Assembly: GCA_018350325.1 (NCBI GenBank)
Contig: JAEVLN010000014.1
Coordinates: 310,001-374,000 of the forward strand
Origin: Globodera rostochiensis
Taxonomy: Eukaryota; Nematoda; Chromadorea; Rhabditida; Heteroderidae
Length of the DNA: 64,000 nucleotides
Direction: 5' to 3'
Positions 1-11,206 of this stretch are shown piece by piece. The notes below the pieces were generated by a model. That model saw only the letters and a list, made by a program, of their open reading frames with translations, did not search any database and was not told where the DNA came from. Position 1 is the stretch's first letter; every line of letters begins with the position of its first letter. A program made the position numbers and the translations under genes.

Positions 1-318
1 AAAGACATGAATGTGTACTTCTTTCCGGCGGGAGTGACAGAATTTGAAGTGCATGTCTATTTGCATGATAAAGCACAATCTGCAATACAAGATCAAGCTG
101 ACGTTGCTCGTGAATTTGATAAGAATGCCGTCTTCTCAGGATTAACGAAGACACAACCGGACGGGCGGCAAATGATTACGGTTCAGAAGAACAAATTGGT
201 TGGCAAATGGGTGTCCTTCCATTTTAAGTCTACATCCGAAAACTTTACGGTAACGCGAGGCAATCATTTTTTAGTGGGAATATTTGGATTGGTTGGACAA
301 AATATTTCGAAAAACTAA
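1..318 (+). CDS. Unidentified exon, open at the left window edge
   Basis: The frame is open from base 1, so coding sequence may continue upstream of the window; the first ATG is at 7. It encodes about 105 residues of ordinary soluble composition (e.g. FFPAGVTEFEVHVYLHD near the start), with no signal peptide or membrane segment in view. After about residue 85 the protein turns hydrophobic and low in complexity (FLVGIFGLVG), which may be intron read-through past a donor near 270. I do not recognise the family. The frame quality suggests a real exon, but no neighbour or motif gives a function. Confidence 0.4.
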   Translation, partial: KDMNVYFFPAGVTEFEVHVYLHDKAQSAIQDQADVAREFDKNAVFSGLTKTQPDGRQMITVQKNKLVGKWVSFHFKSTSENFTVTRGNHFLVGIFGLVGQNISKN

Positions 319-1579
319 AAAAGCCACAATTATAAGCTAATTTTAGCAAAATCTCATGGATCGTAGGTTGATCACGAAAAAAATGGCGACGCCAGAGGAG
401 GTTAAACAAAATGAATTGGCCTTCGTTTTAGGATAGTTTTTCATTTTGCTTGCATTTGTTGTGATTGATTTTTCACATGTTGCGATAAATTGTTGACAAA
501 AAATCTTTTTATAATTATTTCGTTTTAAAATTAGTTAATGCGTGTCAAGGCTGTGCTCTGATTGCCTTTTTAAAAGCTAGAATTCTATTTGGCCATTTTT
601 TTAAAAAGGTTCTAAAATCTGATTAAAAAACATTTTGGCATAGTAAATTGTGAGTTGTTGTTGTGTTATACAGAAATTTATTCAACAATTACGGTTTGGA
701 GAGAAGGAATTTTTTAAAATATTGACTGCCGATTTGTTTTTATTGAATTAGAATTCTGAGCTTAAAAATACATAACGACCTCAAATTTAAAATCCTTTTC
801 AAAAATTCCGGCACATCAGATTATCTGTTTTTAAGCCCAAGCTTAAGTTAGACCTAAGCTTAGCCTAGACCTAAGCGTAGGCTAAGCTAGCTTAGGTGTG
901 ACCTGAGCCTAAGCTCATTAAATTTTATTGGGTGAGACGTAGTTGACCACCCCCCCCCCCAATGAAAAAAAGGCAAAAAAATAGGAGTTTTTGGCTAGCG
1001 GTACTGAAACGGCGCCACCCTGTGGCGGCACTGAAACGTCGGCACTGAAACAGGATCGACAAAAACATTGTGCTAACAACAAAGTTTCACATTTTCTTCC
1101 GCTTAAAACTCCGGTTGAACACATCTGCTTTGCCCCTTTCAGCGTTTGGGGCATCGGCGGGTGAATGCTGTGGCGATAAACAACACACGGACGCCCCCGT
1201 GGGGGGGGGGCAACCCGCTAAAAATGTTAGAGAGACCAATAAAGCTCTTCCGATCGGTCCGGCCTCCATAATGGCCTCCGGGTTAAATGTGATCGGCCGA
1301 TCGGAACATTCGATCAATTTTGCCCCGATCAGACTCAGAGAACAGAGGAGAGGACGGACGGCTTTATTTCTCCCGACAAATTGTTAAATTAGCGCCTTCT
1401 TCAATTCAACTTAAATCGATTTGAATCAAATTATTTCTTATTAACAATTTTTGACCACAATTAATTTAGAAATAAGAATTATTAAAATAAAATATTTTGT
1501 TATTTTGTATTGATTGTGTTGTTTTAGTTTAATTTCTTTAATTGTTTGATAAAACAAATTTAACTTTTTTTTCTCAAAA
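319..1579. other. AT-rich spacer with degenerate TTAGGC-like tract and G-rich patches
   Basis: No convincing gene. Bases 836-915 are a run of degenerate CCTAAGC/GCTTAGG words. Bases 947-960 and 1200-1210 are C and G homopolymers. Short ORFs across 918-1390 overlap on both strands and have no conserved motif. The promoter of the acyl-CoA synthetase-like gene presumably lies in the right part. Confidence 0.5.
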
Positions 1580-4500
1580 ATGCCGTTAACTGTCGGCACG
1601 GACAGTGTTTTTTGCCTCGATTTCAACAAAGAGGTGGGACAAAAAAATGCTATAATTTTTTAACATCAAAAAAAATTGCAGAAGCACGGCTTTACCCCCT
1701 ACGAATCGACCATCCCAGCACTGGTGTACAGAAAGTGCACCACCGATCGGTTGGCATTTGTGTTTGATTCGGAGAATGTGGCACTCACATTTGGTGGCAT
1801 CAAAAATGAGGTCGGTGGTCCATTGAAAGGGTATAAAAATTTCAAAAAAAAAAAAAACATTTTTTAAATTTTTTGATGGAAAAATTTGCGGCCGGATTGC
1901 TGTACACTGGCCTTCAAACTGGTGATCGGATTCTGATCTGTGGCAATAACCACTCGCAGCTGATCATCGCAACGCTTGGAGCTGCTCGAGCTGGGATGGT
2001 CAGAATCAAAAGAAAAATAAATAAGAAAAATTTAAAAATGATTTATAAAAAGGGCATTTTTTACTTTTTGGAATCTTAAACTTCAATATTTTACCAAGCA
2101 AGAAAAATATATTCTTCAAAAACTCAAAAAATAATATGCAAAAATTGCAATTTCCAATTCGCATTTTTCGGCAATACTTTCTCAGGTTTTTTCTTTGGCC
2201 AGTCCCAACTTTTCGCAAGCTTCACAACTCGGCCATCTGCTGAAGCTGGGCCAGTTCCGCGCGTTGCTGATGTTCGGCCAGTCCGACAAGGCCAACCAGT
2301 TGTTGCTGGCGATTGCACCGGAAATGCAAAAAGGGCAACGGTCGCGCATTAAAAAACAAATTAATTTTAAACATTTTTTGAATTTAATAAATGAGTTTTA
2401 ATCAAAATTTTTATTTATTTATTTTTATAGAGGCAATTTGAAGTTGAAAGACTTGCCTAATCTGACGCATGTGATTTACGCTGACGAAGACCACAGACAC
2501 GCGTTAGGCCAAAAAAAAATTTTTCAAAAAATTTTCTAAAAACATTTTGAAGGGCCACCTTCACTCTGTCAGACATTTTTACGAAAAGCAGCAAAGATGG
2601 CATTGGAAAATTGTTGAACACTGACTGGGATTGCCACCAGTTGGGCGCCATTCAATTTACGGCGGTTGGAAAGAAATTTAAACAAAAAAAAAATTCTGAA
2701 AAACATTTTTTAAAATTTTTTAGGGCTCCACAGGCGAGCCAAAAGCTGTGGGACTGACGCATTATCAGCTGATCAACGGGTGCCGAATTGCGGCACAAGC
2801 AATTGACATCAAACGGGAGGTCGGAATGACAAACGATTACCGTATTACCTCTTTTAATTACCCATGGGTAATTATTTTTCAACCCTCTCCCCAAGTGGGT
2901 AATAATTAGAGAGTGGGTAATTTTTTTCAACCTCCTCGTAAGGTATTTATTAGAAGGTGGGTAATTAAAGAGTAACGGTAAATTCAAATTTGGGGCGTGA
3001 AACTTGCTAAATTTTGAATTTTTTCTATTATTTTTTTTCGAAAATTGTTTTTGTTTAAAAAAAAACCAAAATGTTCAAGAACTGAATATAAATTTTAGAC
3101 TGTCCTTTGCTGTGCCCTGCCCTTGTTCCGGATACCGGTCTTTGCTTTGACCATTTTTGCGCCATTTTTAATTGAATCGCGGTAACTTTTATTAATTTTT
3201 AACAAATTATTATTTTTTTTAATTTAAAAACAATTTGTTAACAAATTGTTTTTAAGCTCAGTTTTTCCGGAACCTTCGCCTTTGCCTCGTCTGCTCTTCA
3301 AGTCCATCAACAAAAATCAGTGAACATTTAAAAATTAAATTTAGAAATTGCATTAAATAAATTCTTTTTATTTAGTCATTTAATTTCTATTTAATTTCAT
3401 TTAAATTTTCATTCATCTCAAAATATTTATAATTTGAAATTATTAATAATTATATATTTAAATATTTAATGCATAAAAATAGGTAATTCGGCTTTATTAA
3501 TTTCTTCTTAGAAATGTTTTTTTTGCCAAAAGGTGCGCCACTTTGTTGACAAATGCCGCGGCACTTCGCCTTCTATTGAAAACATCGGCACTTACTCAAG
3601 GCCAAAAATGCTCTCTTCCAAGCATTGGCACTGTCATTTTGCTTGGCGAGAGGGTAAATAAATTTTCTTGAATTTACGATTTTTTTTTTGTTTTTTAAGG
3701 TTTCCGCTGATTTGTTGACAGCCATTGAAGCGGTGATGCCAAATGCAAAAGGAATTGCGGTGATAATTTTGTTGCATTTTTTAATTTAAAAAAATTTAAA
3801 TTATGCTAAATTATTATAAATAAAAATTTAATTAATTGCAAAAGATGGATTTTTTTGTAAATATTTCGCTAAAAAAAATTGAGGTCGGAATGCTGTCGAC
3901 TGAGCTCGGCTCTATTCCAATTCTTAGCGATAATACCACAAATTTGGTCAAAGCTGTTGGCCGGGTGCTGAACGGATATGAGGTCAGAAAACAATTAAAA
4001 AATTTGGCGGGGCTTCCTTTGTGAAATTTTTTTTAAAATTTCTTTATCAAAATGTGGGGAGGGGTATATGAGAATTGAAAATAAATAAAAATTAAATATA
4101 AAATATCGGGGCAAAGTCTTCTAAAATAAAAATCCGTTCAAAATTTAGCAAAATTGGATCATAATTTAGTGACTATTTCAGAAATGATTTCCGTAAATTC
4201 GTTCGTTTAATTTGTAAGAGCCAAAAATTGAAAACTTCTGTTCCTTTGGCGATGTGTTTGGACTCATTTTTAAATTCAGGCTGATGTTGTGCAAATTGAA
4301 AAAGTGCCGACAAATGGCCGTCGTATCGGCGAATTGCGCCTTCGCCCGTTGCCAAAAACAAAATTTGTGGGCTATGGGCCCAAATTTGATGAAAATGCCG
4401 ATTGGGTTAACACGGGGTGGGTTCGGGGGGTTTTTTTTTCGAAAATTTTGGAATTTTTCCAATTGTTTTTTTTTGTCAAATTTCAGCGACGTCGTATGCA

Positions 4501-5344
4501 TTCAACAGGATGGCAACATCGAAATCATCACACAACACAAGCTGGACTTGGTATTGGCAAATTCAATTTTTTGGCATTATAATTATAAAAATTTTTTATA
4601 TAATAAAATTATTTTAAAAAAATATATAAAATTAAATTAAAACAGTTATTAGATAATTATATTGTTGGCATTATAAATTATCAAAATTTTTAAATATAAA
4701 TTTTAAGAATATTAAACAAATTCAAGTACTAGTTATTGTATTAATTTAATAATTAATTTATATTTTGTTTAAAATAATTAACCATATTAAAAATAAAACT
4801 GAAATAGTTATTAAATAATTATGCATATTTTGTTTCTATGTGTACGATCAAAACGGTCGGTTGGTGGAGCATTGGAAGATGGAGCGGCTGATGGCCACCA
4901 GTGACATGGTCCGGGGCGTTCAGGTGGTCCAGGAAAAGCCGGGAGGTGCTAATTTTTTTTCTTAAAAAAACGCGGATCAATTTGTGTAAATATAAATTTT
5001 TTATTTTTGCTTTTAAGCACCGGTGATTGGTGTGCTTGTGCCAAAATCGTTCAACACCACAACGGTTGCCGATTTGAAGCAAGAAATGATCGCACTTTGC
5101 CGGGAACAGAAGGTAAAAGCGATAGAGCAAAAATTAGTGATTCTGTCTGATCACCTTAATCATCTGTCTGATCACCTTAATCACGCCACGACAACAGTCT
5201 CTGATCAGAGTTTTTTCAATTTAAATTTAGCTCAATCCGCCCGATCAGATCGCAATTGTGCAGGACTTCCCGCGTGTGAACACGCGAATTCAAAAGTACA
5301 AACTGCGCGACGATTTGCGTGCTAGAAAATTGTCGTTGTATTAA
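1580..5344 (+). CDS. Acyl-CoA synthetase-like protein (ANL / AMP-binding family, ACSF2-like)
   Basis: Adenylate-forming enzymes of this family activate a carboxylic acid with ATP and load it onto CoA. About 17 exons can be joined in frame from MPLTVGTDSVF (1580) to a TAA at 5342. Family marks in order: an early FAAGLLYTGLQTGDRI block (1873), the nucleotide-binding loop as TAGSTGEPKAVGLTH (2724), GELRLRPL (about 4330), the TGD motif split by an intron (4413/4487), a degenerate hinge region TSDMVRGVQVVQ (about 4900), and the C-terminal IQKYKLRDDLRA (5290). Two things are unusual. The lysine that normally sits in the C-terminal GK-I-Q-K motif is replaced, giving NTRIQKYK. The third exon (before 1876) and the exon starting near 4840 have no AG just before the homologous sequence. 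Intron 7 holds a MITE (2838-2980). It is either a divergent, possibly inactive paralogue or a decaying gene. The family call is firm; the substrate is unknown. Confidence 0.85.
2838..2980. mobile_element. TA-flanked MITE inside the acyl-CoA synthetase intron
   Basis: The ends are TACCGTATTACCTC... and ...GAGTAACGGTA, imperfect terminal inverted repeats starting CCGT with a TA at each side, as for Tc1/mariner-type MITEs. The inside has degenerate repeats of GTGGGTAATNA and a TTGAAAAATAAT word (minus strand) also found in the element at 61211-61587. Confidence 0.7.
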
Positions 5345-6728
5345 AAATAATAAGCAAAAATTTTCTTTATTTCATTTAATTATGTAGAATAAAATCAAAT
5401 ACATTCGTGCCATAATAAATCCATCCATTTTGCTGAAGGCAATTTTCCCACAATTTTAAGCAAACATTGCCTCCCAAATGGTGGGGCGAGGCGTTTTGTT
5501 TATCTATTCTATGATTATTATTATTATTATTATTTAATTATCAATTCTCATGAATTAAACAATTTTATTTTTTGCCGATGGAAATTTGGCCCATTTCAAA
5601 ATGGGCCATTATTATCGGGGGTGAATTTCCATAAGCATAAAAAATGGCGCTTAAAAAAGGATTTTTATGGGTTTTTTATTTTCCTCAAATTTCCATTCCC
5701 CGTGCCGCCAAAGTATAAATATTCATTATTCAGAAAGGAACAACAGTCAATTGTTGGGAGGAAATGCCATCCCGCCGATTCGTTCTCTGGACATATTGCT
5801 AAACTTCCTTTAAATTGAAAATGTTCCGATCCAATCTCATAAATTAGAAACACTTTCTGTAATTTGCGATCAAACTACCCCAAAAAATGTTTTATCTGAT
5901 CACTAAAACTGCCGCGCAACAATTCGGTGGAGCCTCGCCCCCATAAATAAAGTAAAATGATTGGCGAAATTTGGTGATGATTTTCCGGTTTTTGCGCCCC
6001 AAACGATGCGCGAACTTGGAAGATGAATTGAATGGGCGCGGTCGAACTCAACTTTTGTGTCCGTCCGTCCGTCCGTCTGTTTGGATTGTATTCGACTGAC
6101 TCTCGACAACATAATTATATATTATTTACATTCATTCCATTTTTTGTTTCCATTTTTGTTCGCCAAAAATCATTAAAAAAAAACAAGAAAACAAATTAAT
6201 AGACTAACAACAACAAAAAAGACTTTGGCTTTAAAAATAAATTTATTAATTATATTTAAAAAATTCAATAACCCATAACAAATGATCAGATGCGCAATTT
6301 CAACAAAACTTATTTTTATATAATTTACGCTTTTTTCGGTTAATAAATTCCAATCATTTTCATCGACACTGCCCCCGCTCAATCGGACTCCAAAATAATT
6401 CTTAATAAAAAAATTTTAAATAAATTTATGCAATCATTTTCAGTGGTCGTCATCAGAAATAATCAATTAATTACGTAATTCAATTTTAGCCAAAAAAACA
6501 TTTTACATTGATTTATTATGCGTTTTATATTTCACATTTAATTTTTTTACGCTAGCGAATAGTTAATAAATAATTTCACTTTAAATGTTAAATTTAAATA
6601 TTTTAAGCAACATGATTTTTGGACTAAAAGGAATGATTAAACATTTCTTTTCCTTAAAAAATGATTTTGGAGCAATTATGATTAATCATAAATATTGCAG
6701 AATACAATAATTTATTCTATTATTTTTG
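5345..6728. other. AT-rich spacer
   Basis: No gene is supported. A short (GTCC)n microsatellite lies at 6059-6075. The right half holds the presumed promoter of the secreted phospholipase A2-like gene; I see no clear TATA box. Confidence 0.5.
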
Positions 6729-7636
6729 ATGCATTTTTTGTTTATTTGTTCATTGTTTTTTGCAAATTTGGCATTTTGTTTTGGACAAAATTCAACTCTG
6801 GACACCATCGTGGAGGAGGAGATCAAGCTTGATGCGGAATGGGCATGCGGGACGGACATCTTCTCGAAGGTCGGCATTTTAAGCCTTTTTTAAATATTTA
6901 AATAAATAATTGTTTAGTAATATGTTTAAAGTTTTTTGTATATATTTTATATAAAACTGTTTGAAATGTTTTATGAATTTTAATACATATATTAATTTTT
7001 ATGTGAAAGATTGTTTTTTGTAAATTTGTTTTAATAATTTAATTTTACAGTTACTCGCCGAATCAACCGTTGAAAAAGATTGCCCTGAAAAGAAAAGTTG
7101 TTTTTTTTAAACTTTAAATTTTTATTCTTATATTTTTAGACGCAATTAACAACTGTTGTGTGACACATGACAAGTAAATTCTAAAAATTAATTTACTAAA
7201 TAAACAATTTTATTTATTTGTATTTATTTAAGGCTTCTTAAAAATTTTAAATTTTAAGATGCTATGATGCCCTAGCTGGCCGTGAAAGTTGTGACGACAA
7301 ATTTTGTGCCTGTGTGGATGTACAAATACATTTAAATCTAATTAAAAACATTAAACAAAAAATAATAATAATTTAGTCAGCCGCTGCCGGAAACGATGTT
7401 TGCAGTAAAGAAGATATGCCACACTTTTGCAATCTTGTTCGGGAGTTTGGCGGACTGTTTTACAACACATCGGCAAAGTGCCAAAAAATTCAATTTTTTG
7501 CGCTATCAAATAAATTAACAACAATTTTTAACATATTTTTAAACATTTTTTTAAAATCAGTTCTGAGGGACAAAAGCTCGTTGTGCCAACAATTGTGAAT
7601 GGGAAGAAAAATAAGCGTGGAATTCGTCGAAAATGA
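6729..7636 (+). CDS. Secreted phospholipase A2-like protein
   Basis: Six exons join in phase: 6729-6869, 7051-7096, 7140 to about 7177, 7259-7319, 7377 to about 7477, and about 7560-7636. They give roughly 150 residues. The N-terminus is a clear signal peptide (MHFLFICSLFFANLAFCFG). A WACGTDIF block follows, then NNCCVTHDKCYDAL and CDDKFCACVD. CCxxHDxCY is the active-site signature of secreted phospholipase A2, where the His-Asp pair activates water and the cysteines form disulfides. All of these residues are present. The C-terminus is basic (NGKKNKRGIRRK). Secreted PLA2-like proteins are known in nematodes; for a parasite this could be a secretion product acting on host or own lipids. Catalytic activity is inferred only. 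Confidence 0.8.
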
Positions 7637-8317
7637 AAAGAAAGAAACATTGAGCGCAAAATTGTTGTATAAAATTTTGGCAGCCTTATGCATAAATGTT
7701 TTTATTCAATAATTTTTATTTTTTTATTTAGATAAAGAAAAATTTGGTTTATTTGCTTAACTGTACGAGAAACCAAATGTCACCCGGACAAATGGATAAA
7801 ATGTCTCTTTTGGAATTATGGTAATGACTTCTCAAATAGCTATATTTCGTAGACAATTTGTCCAGTGACACCTTGTCGGTTATGACTTCTCAAATAGCTA
7901 TATTTCGTAGACAATTTGTCCAGTGACACCTTGTCGGTTTTGTGACCTTGGGTCCAGTTGACCATTTGTCATTCTTAACAACGAACCCAATGTAATCTTT
8001 AAAAAAATTTTAATTCAGCATTTTTTATGAAAATTTAAATTTGTTTTGAAAATTCTTGCCCTATTACTCAATTTTCGGATCAAATTTTGAAAATTTGTGA
8101 ACAAATTCGTCGACCTTGACACTCTGTTCTCCGCCCCACCGCATTTTTCGGTTTAATTCACTGCGCGGTCGGTTTGACCCCAAAAATTCCTTCATGAAAG
8201 TCATTCCGCCACATCGCAATTTGTGTGTAATGTGTTCCCCCTTTATCAATATTATTTATTTATAACGGAGCACCAAATTTTAAAATATTACTATTTTAAT
8301 ATTAATATTTTTAACTT
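7637..8317. other. Spacer with a 58-bp tandem duplication
   Basis: The sequence beginning ATGACTTCTCAAATAGC occurs at 7824-7881 and again directly after at 7882-7939, near identical. The surroundings carry several GACAAATGG/GACAATTTGTCC words in both orientations, suggesting an old inverted-repeat element. No gene is supported. Confidence 0.6.
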
Positions 8318-8385
8318 ACTAGCAATTAGGTGCGCCTACGGCGCACCAACCATTAGAAAATACGATATGTTATGAACAGATTTCA
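8318..8385. repeat. GTGCGCC/GGCGCAC palindrome, copy 1
   Basis: Contains GGTGCGCCTACGGCGCACC, a near-perfect hairpin, followed by GATATGTTATGAACAGATTT. A close relative is at 33405-33472. Both copies stand directly before a TGGCAT-rich satellite. Confidence 0.75.
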
Positions 8386-8484
8386 TTTTTTTAAATATAA
8401 TATAGGGTAGGATTCAGGGATGTCTTCCCGTTCTGTATTCCTTAAAATCCGTATTGTTGGTCGTTCAGTTTGGCATTCCTTAAT

Positions 8485-9400
8485 CCCGTATTTTTTGGCA
8501 TTCCGATTCCGTGTTCCGTATTTTTTTTTGGCATTCCATAACTTGGTATTCCGTGTTCCGTATTTTTTTTTGGCATTCCATAACTTGGTATTCCGTATTT
8601 TTTTTTGGCATTCCATAACTTGGTATTCCGTGTTCCGTATTTTTTTTTGGCATTCCATAACTTGGTATTCCGTGTTCCGTATTTTTTTTTGGCATTCCAT
8701 AACTTGGTATTCCGTGTTCCGTATTTTTTTTTGGCATTCCATAACTTGGTATTCCGTGTTCCGTATTTTTTTTTGGCATTCCATAACTTGGTATTCCGTA
8801 TTTTTTTTTGGCATTCCATAACTTGGTATTCCGTATTTTTTTTTGGCATTCCATAACTTGGTATTCCGTGTTCCGTATTTTTTTTTGGCATTCCATAACT
8901 TGGTATTCCGTGTTCCGTATTTTTTTTTGGCATTCCATAACTTGGTATTCCGTGTTCCGTATTTTTTTTTGGCATTCCATAACTTGGTATTCCGTGTTCC
9001 GTATTTTTTTTTGGCATTCCATAACTTGGTATTCCGTGTTCCGTATTTTTTTTTGGCATTCCATAACTTGGTATTCCGTGTTCCGTATTTTTTTTTGGCA
9101 TTCCATAACTTGGTATTCCGTGTTCCGTATTTTTTTTTTGGCATTCCATAACTTGGTATTCCGTGTTCCGTATTTTTTTTTTGGCATTCCATAACTTGGT
9201 ATTCCGTGTTCCGTATTTTTTTTTGGCATTCCATAACTTGGTATTCCGTGTTCCGTATTTTTTTTGGCATTCCATAACTTGGTATTCCGTGTTCCGTATT
9301 TTTTTTTTGGCATTCCATAACTTGGTATTCCGTGTTCCGTATTTTTTTTTTTGGCATTCGATAACTTGGTATTCCGTGTTCCGTATTTTTTTTTGGCATG
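8485..9400. repeat. 41-bp satellite array (TTTGGCATTCC unit)
   Basis: Roughly twenty copies of a 41-bp unit containing TTTTTTTTGGCATTCCATAA, then CTTGGTATTCCGTGTTCCGTA; some units lack the GTTCCGT piece. Because 41 is not a multiple of 3 and the unit has no stop on the minus strand, all three minus frames are open for 277-370 codons. These long ORFs have pure 41-residue periodicity and are satellite artefacts rather than genes. Confidence 0.95.
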
Positions 9401-9886
9401 GAAGACATCTCGGATAGAATTGTCTGCTTACGCATCATCTTTAGAGATTGTTTTAAGGTGCCAAAAATGGCTAAACACAAGGCAAAATAGAACAAATTGT
9501 CAAATTATTCATCAAAATTAAAGCGTGAAAAAGCTATTCTTTTTATTTTGGAGAATTAATTTTAAATTTTGCTAAAAAATTCAATGCGAGGAGCAGCTGT
9601 TTTTCGGCCTTTAAGTTATTACTACTTTCATTGCTCTTTCAGTAAACAATCATTTGTTTGTTTGTTGGACGAAGGCGGCCTAAATGCTCCGTTAAAAAAG
9701 AATTTTAATCGATTTTGGTTAAGAAAATCCATTCAATTTTTAATTCACAAACACCAAATATCTAACAAAAAAAATCGAATTCTTTTATAATTAGTGTTAA
9801 ATTATACCAAATTTGGATTTTTAAATTTACCTAATATGCCCCTAAGTAATTTTGTTTAATTTTGATATTTTTAATTAATTTTTTAG
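9401..9886. other. AT-rich spacer upstream of a small membrane protein gene
   Basis: One short ORF (9569-9790, +) has no recognisable features. The tract ends in TTTTTTAG immediately before the next ATG, which looks like a cis or spliced-leader acceptor. Confidence 0.4.
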
Positions 9887-10571
9887 ATGCGAATTCCAAC
9901 CCCACTTTTGGCTGCGAATTTTGTGCTGGCCGCTGCAATTTGTGCCGCCATTTTTGCACTTGGTCTATGGCTTTTTGTGTTGAATAACAAAACATTGAAT
10001 ACTGTAGAAAATACAGTAGAAAAGTCGGCGTTTCACGGAACGGTATTTTAAATTTAAAAAAAATTTAAATTCAGTTTTTGAAGATGGAGGAATTTTTTGA
10101 CACCGATGGAATGAGCTTGAAAACTGGGAAAAATAATCAACAGATCAGACAGATGGAGCAGCCCATCCAATTGGAGGAGTTTGGCATGGCATCGATGGGC
10201 GACAGCAAGAAAATGGTAGGAAAAAGTTAAAAATTTAAAATAAATGTCCTTATTTTGGACCCCAAAATCTTATTTTTGGTCTTTGATGTCCTTATTTTGG
10301 AAAATTTTGATCTGATACCTGTTCTAAAATCATTTTTCATAATAGAATCATTTAATTTATTATAATTAGTATAAAATTAAAAATAATTGAAAATTTTAAT
10401 TATCTTTTACAAATTTTGTATATTTTTTATTAATTTTCATTTTTGATTGGGCCACCAGCCCCAGTGAATTCGGATGACGAAGTGCCATTCCGGCGCATTT
10501 TGTTCAAACCGTTATGTGAAAGTGGAAATGACGACGAGCAAGCCCAACAACAGTCGACAACAATGTGTTGA
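9887..10571 (+). CDS. Small single-pass membrane protein, unknown function
   Basis: Three exons join in frame: 9887 to about 10042, about 10077-10225 (donor gttaaa) and 10459-10571, giving about 145 residues. The start MRIPTPLLAANFVLAAAICA runs into a hydrophobic segment to about residue 32 and can act as a signal anchor. The rest is polar with acidic and Gln-rich stretches and ends QQSTTMC. An alternative donor at gtagga, 10 bases earlier, would put a stop at the start of exon 3, so the later donor is preferred. TTTTTTAG directly before the ATG fits trans-splicing. No family is recognised. Confidence 0.55.
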
Positions 10572-10736
10572 ATTTTCGAAGCATTAACATTTTTTAACAA
10601 TAAATTATATATTTTATTTTTTTGTGCACAACAAAATTCGGTGTGGCATTTCAGTACAATAATTTAAAAATATCATTTCAGTACAATGATTTAAAAAAAA
10701 TAAACTCAACTATAGAATAGGATGGTGGGATTTTTA

Positions 10737-11103
10737 GGTGCTATGTGTTTTCGACAGTAGTTGATTTCGACAGTAAGTGATTTCGACAGTGAATTTCGAC
10801 AGTGCCACTGTTAAAAATTCTATAATTTTCCAAGAAGTCTAAATTCGTATTTTTAGCGCATTTCGACCCACGTACTGATGTAAAATACCTGCAAAAGTAA
10901 AAAATTCGAACAATTCAAAAAGTCTGTAATTTTCGAGGCAAGCCTAAAACTGCATTTTTTTAGCAAAACGGATAAGGTACAGGTCTGAAAAGTATTTAGA
11001 AGTTGAAAATTCGAAATGTCTAACAAGTTCAAAACATTTATTTGGAATTCACTGTCGAAATCACTCACTGTCGAAACCAACAACTGTCGAAAACACTGGG
11101 CAC
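10737..11103. mobile_element. Foldback element with TTTCGACAGT sub-repeats
   Basis: The left arm (10737-10800) and right arm (11041-11103) are long inverted repeats. Each arm is itself made of three or four direct copies of TTTCGACAGT spaced by about 10 bases. The 240-bp centre is AT-rich and non-coding. No transposase ORF is present, so this is a non-autonomous element or its remnant. Confidence 0.75.
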
Positions 11104-11206
11104 GGATTTTTAGACAGCATCGAATTTTTTTGTGTACCGCCACCAAAACCTCCGTTTTCGGCATTTTTTTCAACGCATTATACAATATTTTAATAAATTA
11201 CATTTT

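Noticed and set aside
1070..1387. ORFs on both strands around the G10 run
   Set aside because: Overlapping opposite ORFs in a less AT-rich patch with no motif or splice context.
8383..9495. 370-codon minus ORF and two 277-codon companions
   Set aside because: Pure 41-bp satellite read in three frames; periodic protein with no independent composition.
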